Assembly (NCBI GenBank): GCA_011051925.1
Contig: DRKE01000003.1
Span: 1 to 8,244 of the forward strand
Direction: 5' to 3'
Length of the DNA: 8,244 nt
Origin: Deltaproteobacteria bacterium
GTDB lineage: Bacteria > Myxococcota_A > UBA9160 > UBA4427
Part shown: positions 1-6,755 of the stretch, piece by piece
How the letters are laid out: the number at the start of each line of letters is the position of its first letter
How positions within the stretch are numbered: the first letter of the stretch is position 1
Position numbers and translations under genes: made by a program
Notes under the pieces: model-generated
Told to the model about the DNA's origin: nothing
What the model saw: only the letters and a program-made list of their open reading frames with translations
Databases searched by the model: none

Positions 1-159
1 CGCTTCACCCGCCCCGTGCTGATGGTGATTGCTGCCCTCGACGTGAATGACCACGTGGATCAGGTCCTTCTGTCCTTCGGCCAGTTTCAGGATTCGCGAC
101 TCTGCAGCCTCGCGCGCCGCGTCCGAGATCTCCGTCACGACGTGCCATTGGATATCCAT
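1..159 (-). CDS. HPF/RaiA-like ribosome hibernation protein (S30EA family), N-terminal part
   Basis: Partial gene: 53 codons are visible from the ATG at 159 to the left window edge, with no stop. The protein begins MDIQWHVVTEISDAAREAAE and continues with SRILKLAEGQKDLIHVVIHV, then a histidine-rich stretch (residues 45-49, NHHQH). This fits the beta-alpha-beta start of the ribosome hibernation factor/sigma-54 modulation family: E. coli RaiA has ITDALREF and KFAKLE at equivalent places, and HPF/RaiA-like members carry a basic/His-rich turn after the second strand. Members bind the 30S decoding region and silence or protect ribosomes in stress. The start is well supported: its A is the last base of the upstream acyltransferase stop (TGATG), and GAGG lies five bases before it, with AAGGAG ten bases before. 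The overlap implies translational coupling. The remaining ~50+ residues are outside the window, so short- and long-form HPF cannot be told apart. The family call rests on this short stretch. Confidence 0.68.
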   Translation of the reverse strand, partial: MDIQWHVVTEISDAAREAAESRILKLAEGQKDLIHVVIHVEGSNHHQHGAGEA

Positions 160-1319
160 CAGATCCTCTCTCCTTCGTTCGTTGGTGGGGTCGGGTCTCG
201 GCGAGTCCCGATCTCGTAGCTTCGGTAGGTCTTCTCGATCGTCGCGCCCATCTTCTCGAGCGCGCCACGCATCCGCACGTTGTTCTCGAGGATCAGCGAC
301 GCTTCTCCCTGCCCCAGCCCCTTCGATTCCCCGACCTCAAAGGAACGGGCATAGAGGGCAGCCCCCAACGGAAGGGACTGGAACTCCGGGGAAACGCCCA
401 GCATGAAGACCCGGACGCGGTCGATGATCTTCTTCTTCCGCAGCAGATGACGCCATCCAAAGGGAAGGATCCGGCCCTTCATCTTCTTCACGACCTGATT
501 CATGTCGGGCAGGGTCACGGAGATTGCCGCCGTCCGTCCTCCGACCTCCGCGATGAGGCAGAGATCCGGATCGAGAACCTCCTTCAAGCCGGCCGCGATG
601 AACACGAACTCCTCGTCGCTCACGCGGACATGCCCCCAGTTCTTCTCCCAGGCGTCGCGATAGATCTCGCGCACGGCTTCGACCTCTTCGTCGAAACGGG
701 CCATGTCGATCGGCCGGATCACGATCTCGGGATGCCTCGAGAGCAGCCGGTCGCATACCCGTTGCATCCTCTTCACGCCCTTCATGCGGGAGTCCACATG
801 ATAGGCATACCAGTCCATCACGGGGCGCAGTCCGACCGCCTCGTAGATCTCCGGGTAGTAGGCCGAATTGTGCGGATTGGCGATATAGGGATCGCTATCG
901 AAACCGTCGACGAGAAGCGCGAATTCGTGATTCGAGTTGAAGTTGAAGGGACCGACGGCCGTCTCCATCCCTCGATCCGCCAGCCAATCCCGAGCGCGAT
1001 CGAGCAGGGCCCCGGCCACTTCGACGTCCTCGATGAACTCGAAGAAGCCGAAGAAACCCGTTCCGGGCGAATCGGCTTGATAGGCCTCGTCGACGGTCGC
1101 CGCGATCGTGCCGACATCCCGGCCGTCACGGACGGCGACGAAACACTGGACCTGCGCGACCTTGAAATAGGGATTGCGACGCGGATCGAAGAAGCGCTTC
1201 CGCTCGAAATAGAGCGGTGGAACCCAGTGCGGATCGTTCTCGTAGATCTTGAACCAGGTCTTGACGAATCGAACGGTCTCTCGGGGAAGGGAAATCGGGA
1301 TCACCTCGACCGAGCCCAT
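159..1319 (-). CDS. GNAT-like N-acyltransferase of the YghO-type family
   Basis: A 386-residue protein of a widespread but poorly characterised family with acyl-CoA N-acyltransferase (GNAT) folds; from memory it resembles E. coli YghO and many deltaproteobacterial homologues. Residues 18-50 hold the family's N-terminal signature (WFKIYENDPHWVPPL, then a basic RKRFFDPRRNP). GFFGFFE is at 88-94. VGPFNFNSN and LLVDGFDSDP fall in 122-144, and YYPEIYEAVGL is at 154-164. The second half has YRDAWEKNWG (220-229) and the closing SLILENNVRM followed by MGATIEKTYRSYE (about 341-369), the usual last strand-helix-strand of this family. The substrate is unknown. No signal peptide or membrane helix is evident, so it is probably cytoplasmic. 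The ATG at 1319 is preceded by GGAGG five bases away and matches the family N-terminus. It lies 170 bp after clpB and overlaps the HPF-like start by one base. It is intact. The family assignment is firm, the activity inferred. Confidence 0.85.
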   Translation of the reverse strand: MGSVEVIPISLPRETVRFVKTWFKIYENDPHWVPPLYFERKRFFDPRRNPYFKVAQVQCFVAVRDGRDVGTIAATVDEAYQADSPGTGFFGFFEFIEDVEVAGALLDRARDWLADRGMETAVGPFNFNSNHEFALLVDGFDSDPYIANPHNSAYYPEIYEAVGLRPVMDWYAYHVDSRMKGVKRMQRVCDRLLSRHPEIVIRPIDMARFDEEVEAVREIYRDAWEKNWGHVRVSDEEFVFIAAGLKEVLDPDLCLIAEVGGRTAAISVTLPDMNQVVKKMKGRILPFGWRHLLRKKKIIDRVRVFMLGVSPEFQSLPLGAALYARSFEVGESKGLGQGEASLILENNVRMRGALEKMGATIEKTYRSYEIGTRRDPTPPTNEGERI

Positions 1320-1333
1320 TCACACCTCCGCAG

Positions 1334-1369
1334 GGGGCGGACGGAAATCGCCACCCCTCGTTCCGCCCC
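1334..1369. repeat. Inverted repeat in the leader of the acyltransferase gene
   Basis: Plus-strand GGGGCGGA at 1334-1341 is complementary to TCCGCCCC at 1362-1369, with 20 bases between. An alternative shorter pairing exists between CGGAA (1342-1346) and TTCCG (1361-1365). The structure ends about seven bases before the GGAGG ribosome-binding site of the acyltransferase gene. It could form in the clpB read-through transcript and affect initiation, or be chance in GC-rich sequence. Confidence 0.3.
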
Positions 1370-1456
1370 GAAGAATGTACTTCAGGACCGCCTGGACCGC
1401 TCCCATCCCGGCCTCCACCGAGACCCTGATCGCGCGTCACCCGGCAGGCGCCGACC

Positions 1457-1484
1457 CGGACGGGCGGCCATGGCCGCCCGTCCG
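1457..1484 (-). terminator. 28-bp perfect palindrome after clpB, possible terminator or 3' stabilising hairpin
   Basis: The 14 bases at 1457-1470 are exactly complementary to the 14 at 1471-1484, centred on CCATGG. In RNA this would form a 12-bp stem (11 of 12 pairs G-C) with a four-base CATG loop. It begins five bases downstream of the clpB TGA. No T-run follows on the minus strand, so it is not a textbook intrinsic terminator. It could be a U-tract-independent terminator, a processing or stability hairpin, or a binding site for a dimeric regulator of the downstream pair of genes. The palindrome is directly visible; its role is inferred. Confidence 0.5.
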
Positions 1485-1489
1485 TCGAT

Positions 1490-4078
1490 TCATGCCGCGT
1501 GGAAGACCAGCTTCTCACCATCCTCCGCCAGGTCGATCCGGACCGTCGATCCCTCGACGAACTCGCCTTCGAGGATCCTCATCGCCAGAGGATCCTGTAC
1601 CTCGCGCTGGATCAACCGCTTCAGCGGGCGCGCGCCATATTGCGGATCGTATCCGCGGCGGGCCAGGTACTCCTTCGCCGCATCCGACAGCTCGATGGTG
1701 AGACGCCGGTCGGCCAGCCGCTTCTGCAGCTGATCGATCTGGATCTCGAGGATATGCGCGATCTGCTCCTCTCCGAGGGCGTGGAAGATCACGACATCAT
1801 CGATCCGGTTCAGGAACTCGGGCTTGAAATGCGATCGGAGCGCATCCATCACGCGTCGCCGCATCTCCCCTTCTTCGGCGATCCCGAGATCGACGATGTG
1901 CTCGCTGCCGATATTCGACGTCATGATGAGCACCGTGTTCCGGAAATCGACCGTCCGTCCCTGCCCGTCCGTCAGGCGTCCATCGTCCAGGATCTGCAGG
2001 AAGATGTTGAAGACGTCCGGATGGGCCTTTTCGATCTCGTCGAAGAGGATGACGCTGTAGGGCCGCCGACGAACGGCTTCCGTCAACGCCCCTCCCTGGT
2101 CATAGCCCACGTATCCGGGTGGGGCGCCGATCAGACGCGAAACCGCATGCTTCTCCATGTACTCGCTCATGTCGACGCGGACCATGGCGTGCTCGTCGTC
2201 GAAGAGATACTCGGCGAGCGCGCGGGCCGTCTCGGTCTTGCCGACGCCCGTCGGCCCGAGGAAGATGAACGACCCGATCGGCCGACTCGGATCCTGCAAG
2301 CCAGCCCGTGCCCTGCGCACGGCGTTCGACACCGCCCGCAACGCCTCTTCCTGGCCGACGACCCTTTCGGCGAGTCGCTCCTCCATGCTGAGCAGCTTCT
2401 CCTGCTCTCCTTCGAGCATCTTCGTCACCGGGATCCCGGTCCATTTCGAGACGATCTCGGCGACTTCCTCCGCCGTGACCTCCTCGCTCAGCATGCTGCC
2501 TTCGGACTGGAGTTCCTCGAGCTTCTTCTCCTTCTCCTCGATCTCGCGGTCGAGTTCGACCAGCTTTCCGTATCGGAGTTCGGCCGCCCTTTCGAGATCC
2601 CCCGAACGCTCGGCTCGTTCGTACTCCGCCATCAGCGCCTCGCGCTCTTCCTTCGCCCTGCGGATCTCCGAGATCAACTCCTTCTCGACCTGCCAGGTCG
2701 CCATCAGAGAGTCCAGCGTCTGACGCAATTCGGCGATCTCGCGTTCGACCGATTCGAGTCGCTCGACGCTCGCGGGATCCGATTCCTTCTTCAGGGCTTC
2801 GCGCTCGATCTCGAGCTGCACCCGCTTGCGCTCCAGCTGATCGAGCTCTTCGGGCATCGAATCGATCTGCACCCGGACGCGGCTGGCCGCTTCGTCGATC
2901 AGATCGATCGCCTTGTCCGGCAGGAAACGATCGGTGATGTAGCGATGGGAGAGCGTCGCGGCCGCCACCAGCGCCGAATCCTGGATCCGCACTCCGTGAT
3001 GGACTTCGTAGCGCTCCTTCAGACCGCGAAGGATCGAGATCGTATCCTCGACCGAGGGCTCGAGCACCATGACGGGCTGGAAGCGTCGCGCCAGGGCAGC
3101 ATCCCCCTCGATGTGCTTCCGGTATTCATCGAGCGTGGTCGCACCGATACAGCGCAGCTCGCCGCGTGCCAGCGCGGGTTTGAGCATGTTCGCAGCGTCG
3201 GCAGAACCCTCGGCGTTGCCCGCTCCGATGATCGTGTGCAGCTCGTCGATGAAGAGGATGACCTGCCCGTTCGACTCCGATACCTCGCGCAATACGGCCT
3301 TCAGCCGGTCTTCGAACTCGCCACGGTATTTGGCGCCGGCGATCAGGGATCCGATGTCGAGCGAGATGATCCGGCGGTCGCGAAGCGTCTCCGGAACGTC
3401 GCCCGCGACGATCCGCAGAGCCAGACCTTCGGCGATCGCCGTCTTGCCGACACCCGGCTCGCCGATCAGCACGGGATTGTTCTTGCTGCGACGCGACAAC
3501 ACCTGGATGACCCGACGGATCTCCTCGTCACGACCGATCACGGGATCGAGCTTCCCGGCCCGGGCGGCCTCGGTCAGATCCGACCCGAATTTCTCGAGGG
3601 ACTGGTATTTCGATTCGGGATCGGGGTCGGTGATCCGTGAGGACCCGCGGATGGCCGTCAGGGCCTGGAGCAGTCCCTCATAGGTCACGCCCGCGGCGCG
3701 AAGGATCCGGCCGACCTCGTCCGACTCGTCCTTGACCATGGCCAGCAGCAGATGTTCGGTCGAGACGTACTCGTCCTTCATCGTACGCGCTTCTTCGAAG
3801 GCCGCCTCGAGGATCCGGTTGAGGCCGGCACTCATGTGGGGCTGGGCGCCTCCCGTGACCTTCGGGCGCTGGGACAGCGCCGACTCGACCTCGTTGCCCA
3901 GGGCATCGATCGAGATGCCGAGTTTCTGGAGCATCGGCACCGTGCTGCCTTCGGCCTGCGAGAGCAGGGCCGCCAGCAGATGCGCCGCGTCGAGGCTCTG
4001 GTGCCCCCTCGCGCTGCACTGGCTCTGCGCCTCCTGGAGTGCTTCCTGGCTCTTGATCGTGAACTTGTCGAATTGCAT
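1490..4078 (-). CDS. clpB: ClpB, ATP-dependent protein disaggregase (Hsp100)
   Basis: An 862-residue protein, full length for ClpB (E. coli 857). This hexameric AAA+ machine threads aggregated proteins through its pore together with DnaK/DnaJ/GrpE, in the cytoplasm. The N-terminal Clp repeat domain (about 1-145) starts MQFDKFTIKSQEAL. In the first ATPase domain, Walker A GEPGVGKT is at 206-213, pore loop KYRGEFE at 250-256, Walker B ILFIDE at 274-279 and the arginine-finger pair RR at 331-332. The charged coiled-coil middle domain that contacts DnaK spans about 405-530 and distinguishes ClpB from ClpA and ClpC. In the second ATPase domain, Walker A GPTGVGKT is at 608-615, pore loop GYVGYD at 655-660, Walker B VILFDE at 676-681 and sensor-2 GARPLKR at 815-821. 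No ClpP-binding IGF loop is apparent. The ATG at 4078 has GGAGG seven bases upstream. A heat-shock-like promoter candidate precedes it. All key residues are present. Confidence 0.98.
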   Translation of the reverse strand: MQFDKFTIKSQEALQEAQSQCSARGHQSLDAAHLLAALLSQAEGSTVPMLQKLGISIDALGNEVESALSQRPKVTGGAQPHMSAGLNRILEAAFEEARTMKDEYVSTEHLLLAMVKDESDEVGRILRAAGVTYEGLLQALTAIRGSSRITDPDPESKYQSLEKFGSDLTEAARAGKLDPVIGRDEEIRRVIQVLSRRSKNNPVLIGEPGVGKTAIAEGLALRIVAGDVPETLRDRRIISLDIGSLIAGAKYRGEFEDRLKAVLREVSESNGQVILFIDELHTIIGAGNAEGSADAANMLKPALARGELRCIGATTLDEYRKHIEGDAALARRFQPVMVLEPSVEDTISILRGLKERYEVHHGVRIQDSALVAAATLSHRYITDRFLPDKAIDLIDEAASRVRVQIDSMPEELDQLERKRVQLEIEREALKKESDPASVERLESVEREIAELRQTLDSLMATWQVEKELISEIRRAKEEREALMAEYERAERSGDLERAAELRYGKLVELDREIEEKEKKLEELQSEGSMLSEEVTAEEVAEIVSKWTGIPVTKMLEGEQEKLLSMEERLAERVVGQEEALRAVSNAVRRARAGLQDPSRPIGSFIFLGPTGVGKTETARALAEYLFDDEHAMVRVDMSEYMEKHAVSRLIGAPPGYVGYDQGGALTEAVRRRPYSVILFDEIEKAHPDVFNIFLQILDDGRLTDGQGRTVDFRNTVLIMTSNIGSEHIVDLGIAEEGEMRRRVMDALRSHFKPEFLNRIDDVVIFHALGEEQIAHILEIQIDQLQKRLADRRLTIELSDAAKEYLARRGYDPQYGARPLKRLIQREVQDPLAMRILEGEFVEGSTVRIDLAEDGEKLVFHAA

Positions 4079-4121
4079 GCATCCACCTCCCGGCTGGAGG
4101 CGTCCGCTCCAGCGACCGAAG

Positions 4122-4149
4122 AGATGATCGCAGAGCCGGAGCTGTCAAG
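4122..4149 (-). promoter_or_regulatory. Candidate sigma-32-like (heat-shock) promoter of clpB
   Basis: On the minus strand CTTGACA (4149-4143) is followed after 13 bases by GATCATCT (4129-4122). The sigma-32 consensus is roughly CTTGAA, 13-15 bases, then CCCCATnT. The -35 part matches well and the last five bases of the -10 part (CATCT) fit, while its C-run does not. Read as a sigma-70 promoter, TTGACA is perfect but no TATAAT-like hexamer lies 16-18 bases away. Transcription would start roughly 35 bases before the clpB ATG. No CIRCE (HrcA) inverted repeat is seen. This is motif reading only. Confidence 0.4.
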
Positions 4150-4159
4150 CCCGTCGGGG

Positions 4160-4184
4160 AAAAACCCGAACGAGGCCGCTTCGG
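4160..4184 (-). terminator. Intrinsic terminator after the Dabb gene
   Basis: Minus-strand CCGAAGCG (4184-4177) pairs with CGTTCGG (4172-4166), with one bulged G and a four-base loop. This gives a 7-bp stem followed by G and then five T (4164-4160). It begins 22 bases after the Dabb stop and ends about ten bases before the candidate clpB -35 box, which is the right place to close the peroxidase/ABC-F/Dabb unit. The stem is modest, so efficiency is uncertain. Confidence 0.55.
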
Positions 4185-4206
4185 TCGGCCGGAACCAGTC
4201 GCGGAA

Positions 4207-4512
4207 TCAGGAAGGATCGGGAAGCGCGAACTGGATGGACACCCGCTCCTCCACGACCGGCAGCAGGAGGTCCCTGAGGAAGGCCTGGTGCTCCGGATGG
4301 CCCACGTAGGCTGCGAAGGCCTCGGGATCCTCGAAATCAGCCACGACGGCGAGATCGAAATTGCCCTCCCGGAGCCCGAGATCCCGGCCATGGGTATAGG
4401 CCGTCACCTCCGGAATCTCCCGCGCGAGCCGATCGAGTCCGCGTGCCAGGCGTTCCCAGGTGCCTTCCGGGGCATCGGGCTTCAAACGAAACATCGCGAC
4501 ATGTCGCAACAC
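4207..4512 (-). CDS. Dabb-domain (stress-responsive A/B barrel) small protein
   Basis: A 101-residue protein, nearly all one Dabb domain: a ferredoxin-like alpha/beta fold that dimerises into a barrel, found in stress-responsive plant proteins and in many bacterial proteins of unknown role. The N-terminal strand (RHVAMFRLKPDA), the central FDLAVVADFEDPEAF and the GHPEHQAF helix are typical. Two starts are possible, both GTG in one frame: 4518 and 4512. I prefer 4512 because it gives the family's usual M-L-R-H-V beginning and places GGAGG (4525-4521) eight bases upstream, against only two bases for the GTG at 4518 (which would give 103 residues). It lies 27 bp after the ABC-F stop and just before a terminator, so it is probably the last gene of that unit. 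No catalytic residues can be assigned; some relatives are cyclases or heme/quinone-handling proteins, but nothing here points to one. Confidence 0.85.
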   Translation of the reverse strand: MLRHVAMFRLKPDAPEGTWERLARGLDRLAREIPEVTAYTHGRDLGLREGNFDLAVVADFEDPEAFAAYVGHPEHQAFLRDLLLPVVEERVSIQFALPDPS

Positions 4513-4539
4513 CGGCACGCCCTCCCATCCGGATCCGCT

Positions 4540-6252
4540 TCAGATCCGAGCGATCTTCCGATGCCTGAACCTCTGGGAACCGGGCCCGCCCGCTGCAGCG
4601 ATCCGCTTTTCACGCTGCTCCGCGTAGGTCTCCCAGGCCCCACTGCAGAACTCGATCCGGCCCTCGCCTTCGAAGCCGAGGATGTGGGTCGCCACTCGAT
4701 CGAGAAAATAGCGGTCGTGCGTGATCACGATCGCGCAGCCCGGATAATTCGAAAGGGACTCCTCGAGCACGCGCAGCGTCATCAGGTCCAGATCGTTCGT
4801 CGGCTCGTCCAGGATGATGAAATTCGAGGGCACACGCAGACATTTCGCGAGCTGCAGGCGGTTCCGCTCGCCACCCGAGAGCCGGCCGACCGGCGTCTGT
4901 TGGATCGAGCCGCTGAACAGGAATCGCGCGAGATAGTGGCGAACCGAGAGCGTCTTGTCTCCGTACTCGATCACGTCCGATCCGTCGGCGACCGCGTCGT
5001 AGACGGTCAGCTCGTCCCGCAGGGTCTGGCGTGTCTGGTCCACATAGCAGAAGCGGGTGTTCTGGCCGACTTCGATCACGCCTTCATCGGGCTCCTCACG
5101 CCCGACGATCATGTTGACCAGCGTCGTCTTGCCCAGGCCATTCGCGCCCGTCACCCCGACGATCGCGCCCGGCGGCATCTCGAAATCGAAATCCTCGAAA
5201 AGCACCTTGTCGTCGAATCGTTTGCTGACGCCACGCAGGGAGAGCACCTTGCTTCCCAGTCGGGGGCCGAAGGGAATGCGCAGGTCGAGTTCATCCGCGG
5301 GTTGGATCCGACTGGCCTTCTCCACCAGTTCGTCATACGCCGCGATCCGCGCCTTCGACTTCGTACGGCGCGCCTGGGGCGTCGACCGGATCCATTCGAG
5401 CTCCCGGGCGACGGCCTTCAGCAGGTTCACGTCCGTCCGATCCTGGATCTCCTGCAGCTTTTCCCGGGCCGCGAGGAAATCGGAATAGTTCCCCTCGTAG
5501 GCGCGGATCTGCCCATGGAAGACCTCGAGCATCCGGTTCGCGACCCGGTCGAGGAAATACCGATCATGGGTCACGAGGGCACAGGTTCCGGAATAGCCGG
5601 CGAGGAAGGTCTCCAGCCAGGCGACCGTATCGGCGTCGAGATGATTCGTCGGCTCGTCGAGAATCAGGAGATCGGGATGGGCGAGCAGCTCCTTGCAGAG
5701 CGAGACCCGACGACGCTCGCCGCCTGAAAGGGAGCGCACGTCCCGGCCGCCGGGCGGCAACCGGAGCGCATCCATCGCGATCTCGATCTGGTTGTCGAGC
5801 GCGGCCGGATCCATGGCATCACGGACCTCGAGGGCCTCCTGGACCTCCCCCTGTTCGGCCAGGAGCGCGTTCATGCGCGCCTCGTCGGCCATGACCTCGG
5901 GATCCTCCCACGCCTTCAGGATCTCTTCGTAGCGCGCCTGCAGTGCACGGGTCTCTGCCACCGCCTCTTCGACGTTCTCCCGAACGGTCTTGTCGAAGTC
6001 GAGTTCGGGCTCCTGCGAGACGTATCCGACCGTCGCGCCTTTCGCGATGTGGAGCTGCCCCTCGTATTCGGAGTCGCGCCCGGCAAGGATCCGCATCAGC
6101 GTCGACTTGCCGACCCCATTCACGCCGAGCACTCCGGCGCGATCTCCCGGCTGGAGGCTGAAGGAAACGCCCTTCAGGATGGTGCGGTCCCCGAATTTCC
6201 GACCGAGATCCTTCGCAGTCAGGATCGGCTGTCCCGGATTCAATCCGATCAT
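4540..6252 (-). CDS. ABC-F family ATPase, EttA/Uup type (ribosome-associated)
   Basis: A 570-residue soluble protein with two ABC ATPase domains and no membrane segment, the ABC-F layout. These proteins bind the ribosomal E site and use ATP hydrolysis to modulate or rescue translation. In domain 1, Walker A GVNGVGKST is at 43-51, LSGGE at 175-179, Walker B LLILDEP at 195-201 and the switch His at 229. The arm insertion is around 100-155. A charged linker (about 260-330, including EWIRSTPQARRTKSKAR) corresponds to the P-site tRNA interaction motif. In domain 2, Walker A GANGLGKTT is at 369-377, LSGGE at 458-462, Walker B FIILDEP at 478-484 and THD at 511-513. The GPRLGSKVL stretch after the linker and the RHRKIARI end resemble EttA; parts of the domain 2 region before LSGGE look more like Uup, so I give no symbol. 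The ATG at 6252 overlaps the peroxidase stop (ATGA) with GGAG five bases upstream. The longer in-frame extension lies inside the peroxidase gene and is not real. Confidence 0.93.
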   Translation of the reverse strand: MIGLNPGQPILTAKDLGRKFGDRTILKGVSFSLQPGDRAGVLGVNGVGKSTLMRILAGRDSEYEGQLHIAKGATVGYVSQEPELDFDKTVRENVEEAVAETRALQARYEEILKAWEDPEVMADEARMNALLAEQGEVQEALEVRDAMDPAALDNQIEIAMDALRLPPGGRDVRSLSGGERRRVSLCKELLAHPDLLILDEPTNHLDADTVAWLETFLAGYSGTCALVTHDRYFLDRVANRMLEVFHGQIRAYEGNYSDFLAAREKLQEIQDRTDVNLLKAVARELEWIRSTPQARRTKSKARIAAYDELVEKASRIQPADELDLRIPFGPRLGSKVLSLRGVSKRFDDKVLFEDFDFEMPPGAIVGVTGANGLGKTTLVNMIVGREEPDEGVIEVGQNTRFCYVDQTRQTLRDELTVYDAVADGSDVIEYGDKTLSVRHYLARFLFSGSIQQTPVGRLSGGERNRLQLAKCLRVPSNFIILDEPTNDLDLMTLRVLEESLSNYPGCAIVITHDRYFLDRVATHILGFEGEGRIEFCSGAWETYAEQREKRIAAAGGPGSQRFRHRKIARI

Positions 6253-6755
6253 CGTTTCTCCGACTTCCCCTCCAGGAGTGCCTCGACCCGCGTCGTCACG
6301 TCTCTCGAGCAGGGCTCGACGGTCGGTGCGAAGCGTGCGGCAATCCGCCCCTCGCGATCGATCAGGAATTTCGCGAAGTTCCAGGCGATCGGACCGGCAC
6401 CATCCGGCTCCGTCTCTTCCGCCGTCAGCCATGCATAGAGCGGGTCCTGTCCTTCCCCCTTCACTTCGATCTTCGCGAACATCGGGAATTCCACGCCGTA
6501 GTTCTTCTCGCAGAAGCTCCGGATCTCCTCCTCCGAACCCGGCTCCTGCCCCCCGAACTGGTTGCAGGGGAAGGCCAGGATCTCGAAGCCACGGTCCCGG
6601 AACTGCTGGTAGAGTCGCTGGAGACCATCGTATTGGGGCGTCAATCCGCATTCCGAGGCCACGTTGACGATCAGGCAGACCTGGCCCTCGAAATCCGAGA
6701 GCTTGCGCTCGTCCCCCATGATGCTCATCGCACGAAAGTCGGACAGCGTCGCCAT
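6249..6755 (-). CDS. Glutathione peroxidase family protein (Cys type, probably thioredoxin-linked)
   Basis: A 168-residue peroxidase of the GPx/BtuE family with a thioredoxin fold, reducing hydrogen peroxide or lipid hydroperoxides. The active-site segment NVASECGLTPQY places the peroxidatic Cys at 36, in the position that holds selenocysteine in animal enzymes; here it is an ordinary Cys codon. The rest of the catalytic tetrad is Gln70 (FPCNQFGGQEPGS) and Trp125-Asn126 (AWNFAKFLID). Cys64 and Cys82 (FCEKNYGVEFP) are also present. Cys82 matches the resolving cysteine of yeast Gpx3-type enzymes, which are recycled by thioredoxin rather than glutathione. No signal peptide is evident, so it is probably cytoplasmic. 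The ATG at 6755 has a strong purine-rich ribosome-binding site (GAGGAGGGAGG) just upstream. The stop overlaps the ABC-F start by four bases, implying coupled translation. Confidence 0.95.
   Translation of the reverse strand: MATLSDFRAMSIMGDERKLSDFEGQVCLIVNVASECGLTPQYDGLQRLYQQFRDRGFEILAFPCNQFGGQEPGSEEEIRSFCEKNYGVEFPMFAKIEVKGEGQDPLYAWLTAEETEPDGAGPIAWNFAKFLIDREGRIAARFAPTVEPCSRDVTTRVEALLEGKSEKR

Noticed and set aside
5..268. 87-codon minus-strand frame at the left end
   Set aside because: Arg-rich out-of-frame reading across the acyltransferase end and the HPF-like start; the correct frame is the one beginning at 159.
447..1733. 428-codon plus-strand frame spanning the acyltransferase and the clpB end
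   Set aside because: It runs across two real genes and the intergenic palindrome and ends in Arg/Ser-rich nonsense; an antisense shadow.
1499..3640. 713-codon open frame on the plus strand opposite clpB
   Set aside because: It mirrors the codon structure of clpB in GC-rich DNA, its translation is low-complexity Leu/Asp/Arg with no recognisable domain, and clpB on the other strand is unmistakable.
4079..4206. CIRCE (HrcA) operator before clpB
   Set aside because: No TTAGCACTC/GAGTGCTAA-like inverted repeat is present in the gap.
4288..5727. 479-codon plus-strand frame opposite the ABC-F and Dabb genes
   Set aside because: It has no domain and spans two well-identified minus-strand genes; an antisense shadow.
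6253..6651. N-terminal extension of the ABC-F reading frame to 6651
   Set aside because: The extra 133 codons are out-of-frame peroxidase sequence, Arg/Gly-rich. The ATG at 6252 has a ribosome-binding site and gives the normal ABC-F length.
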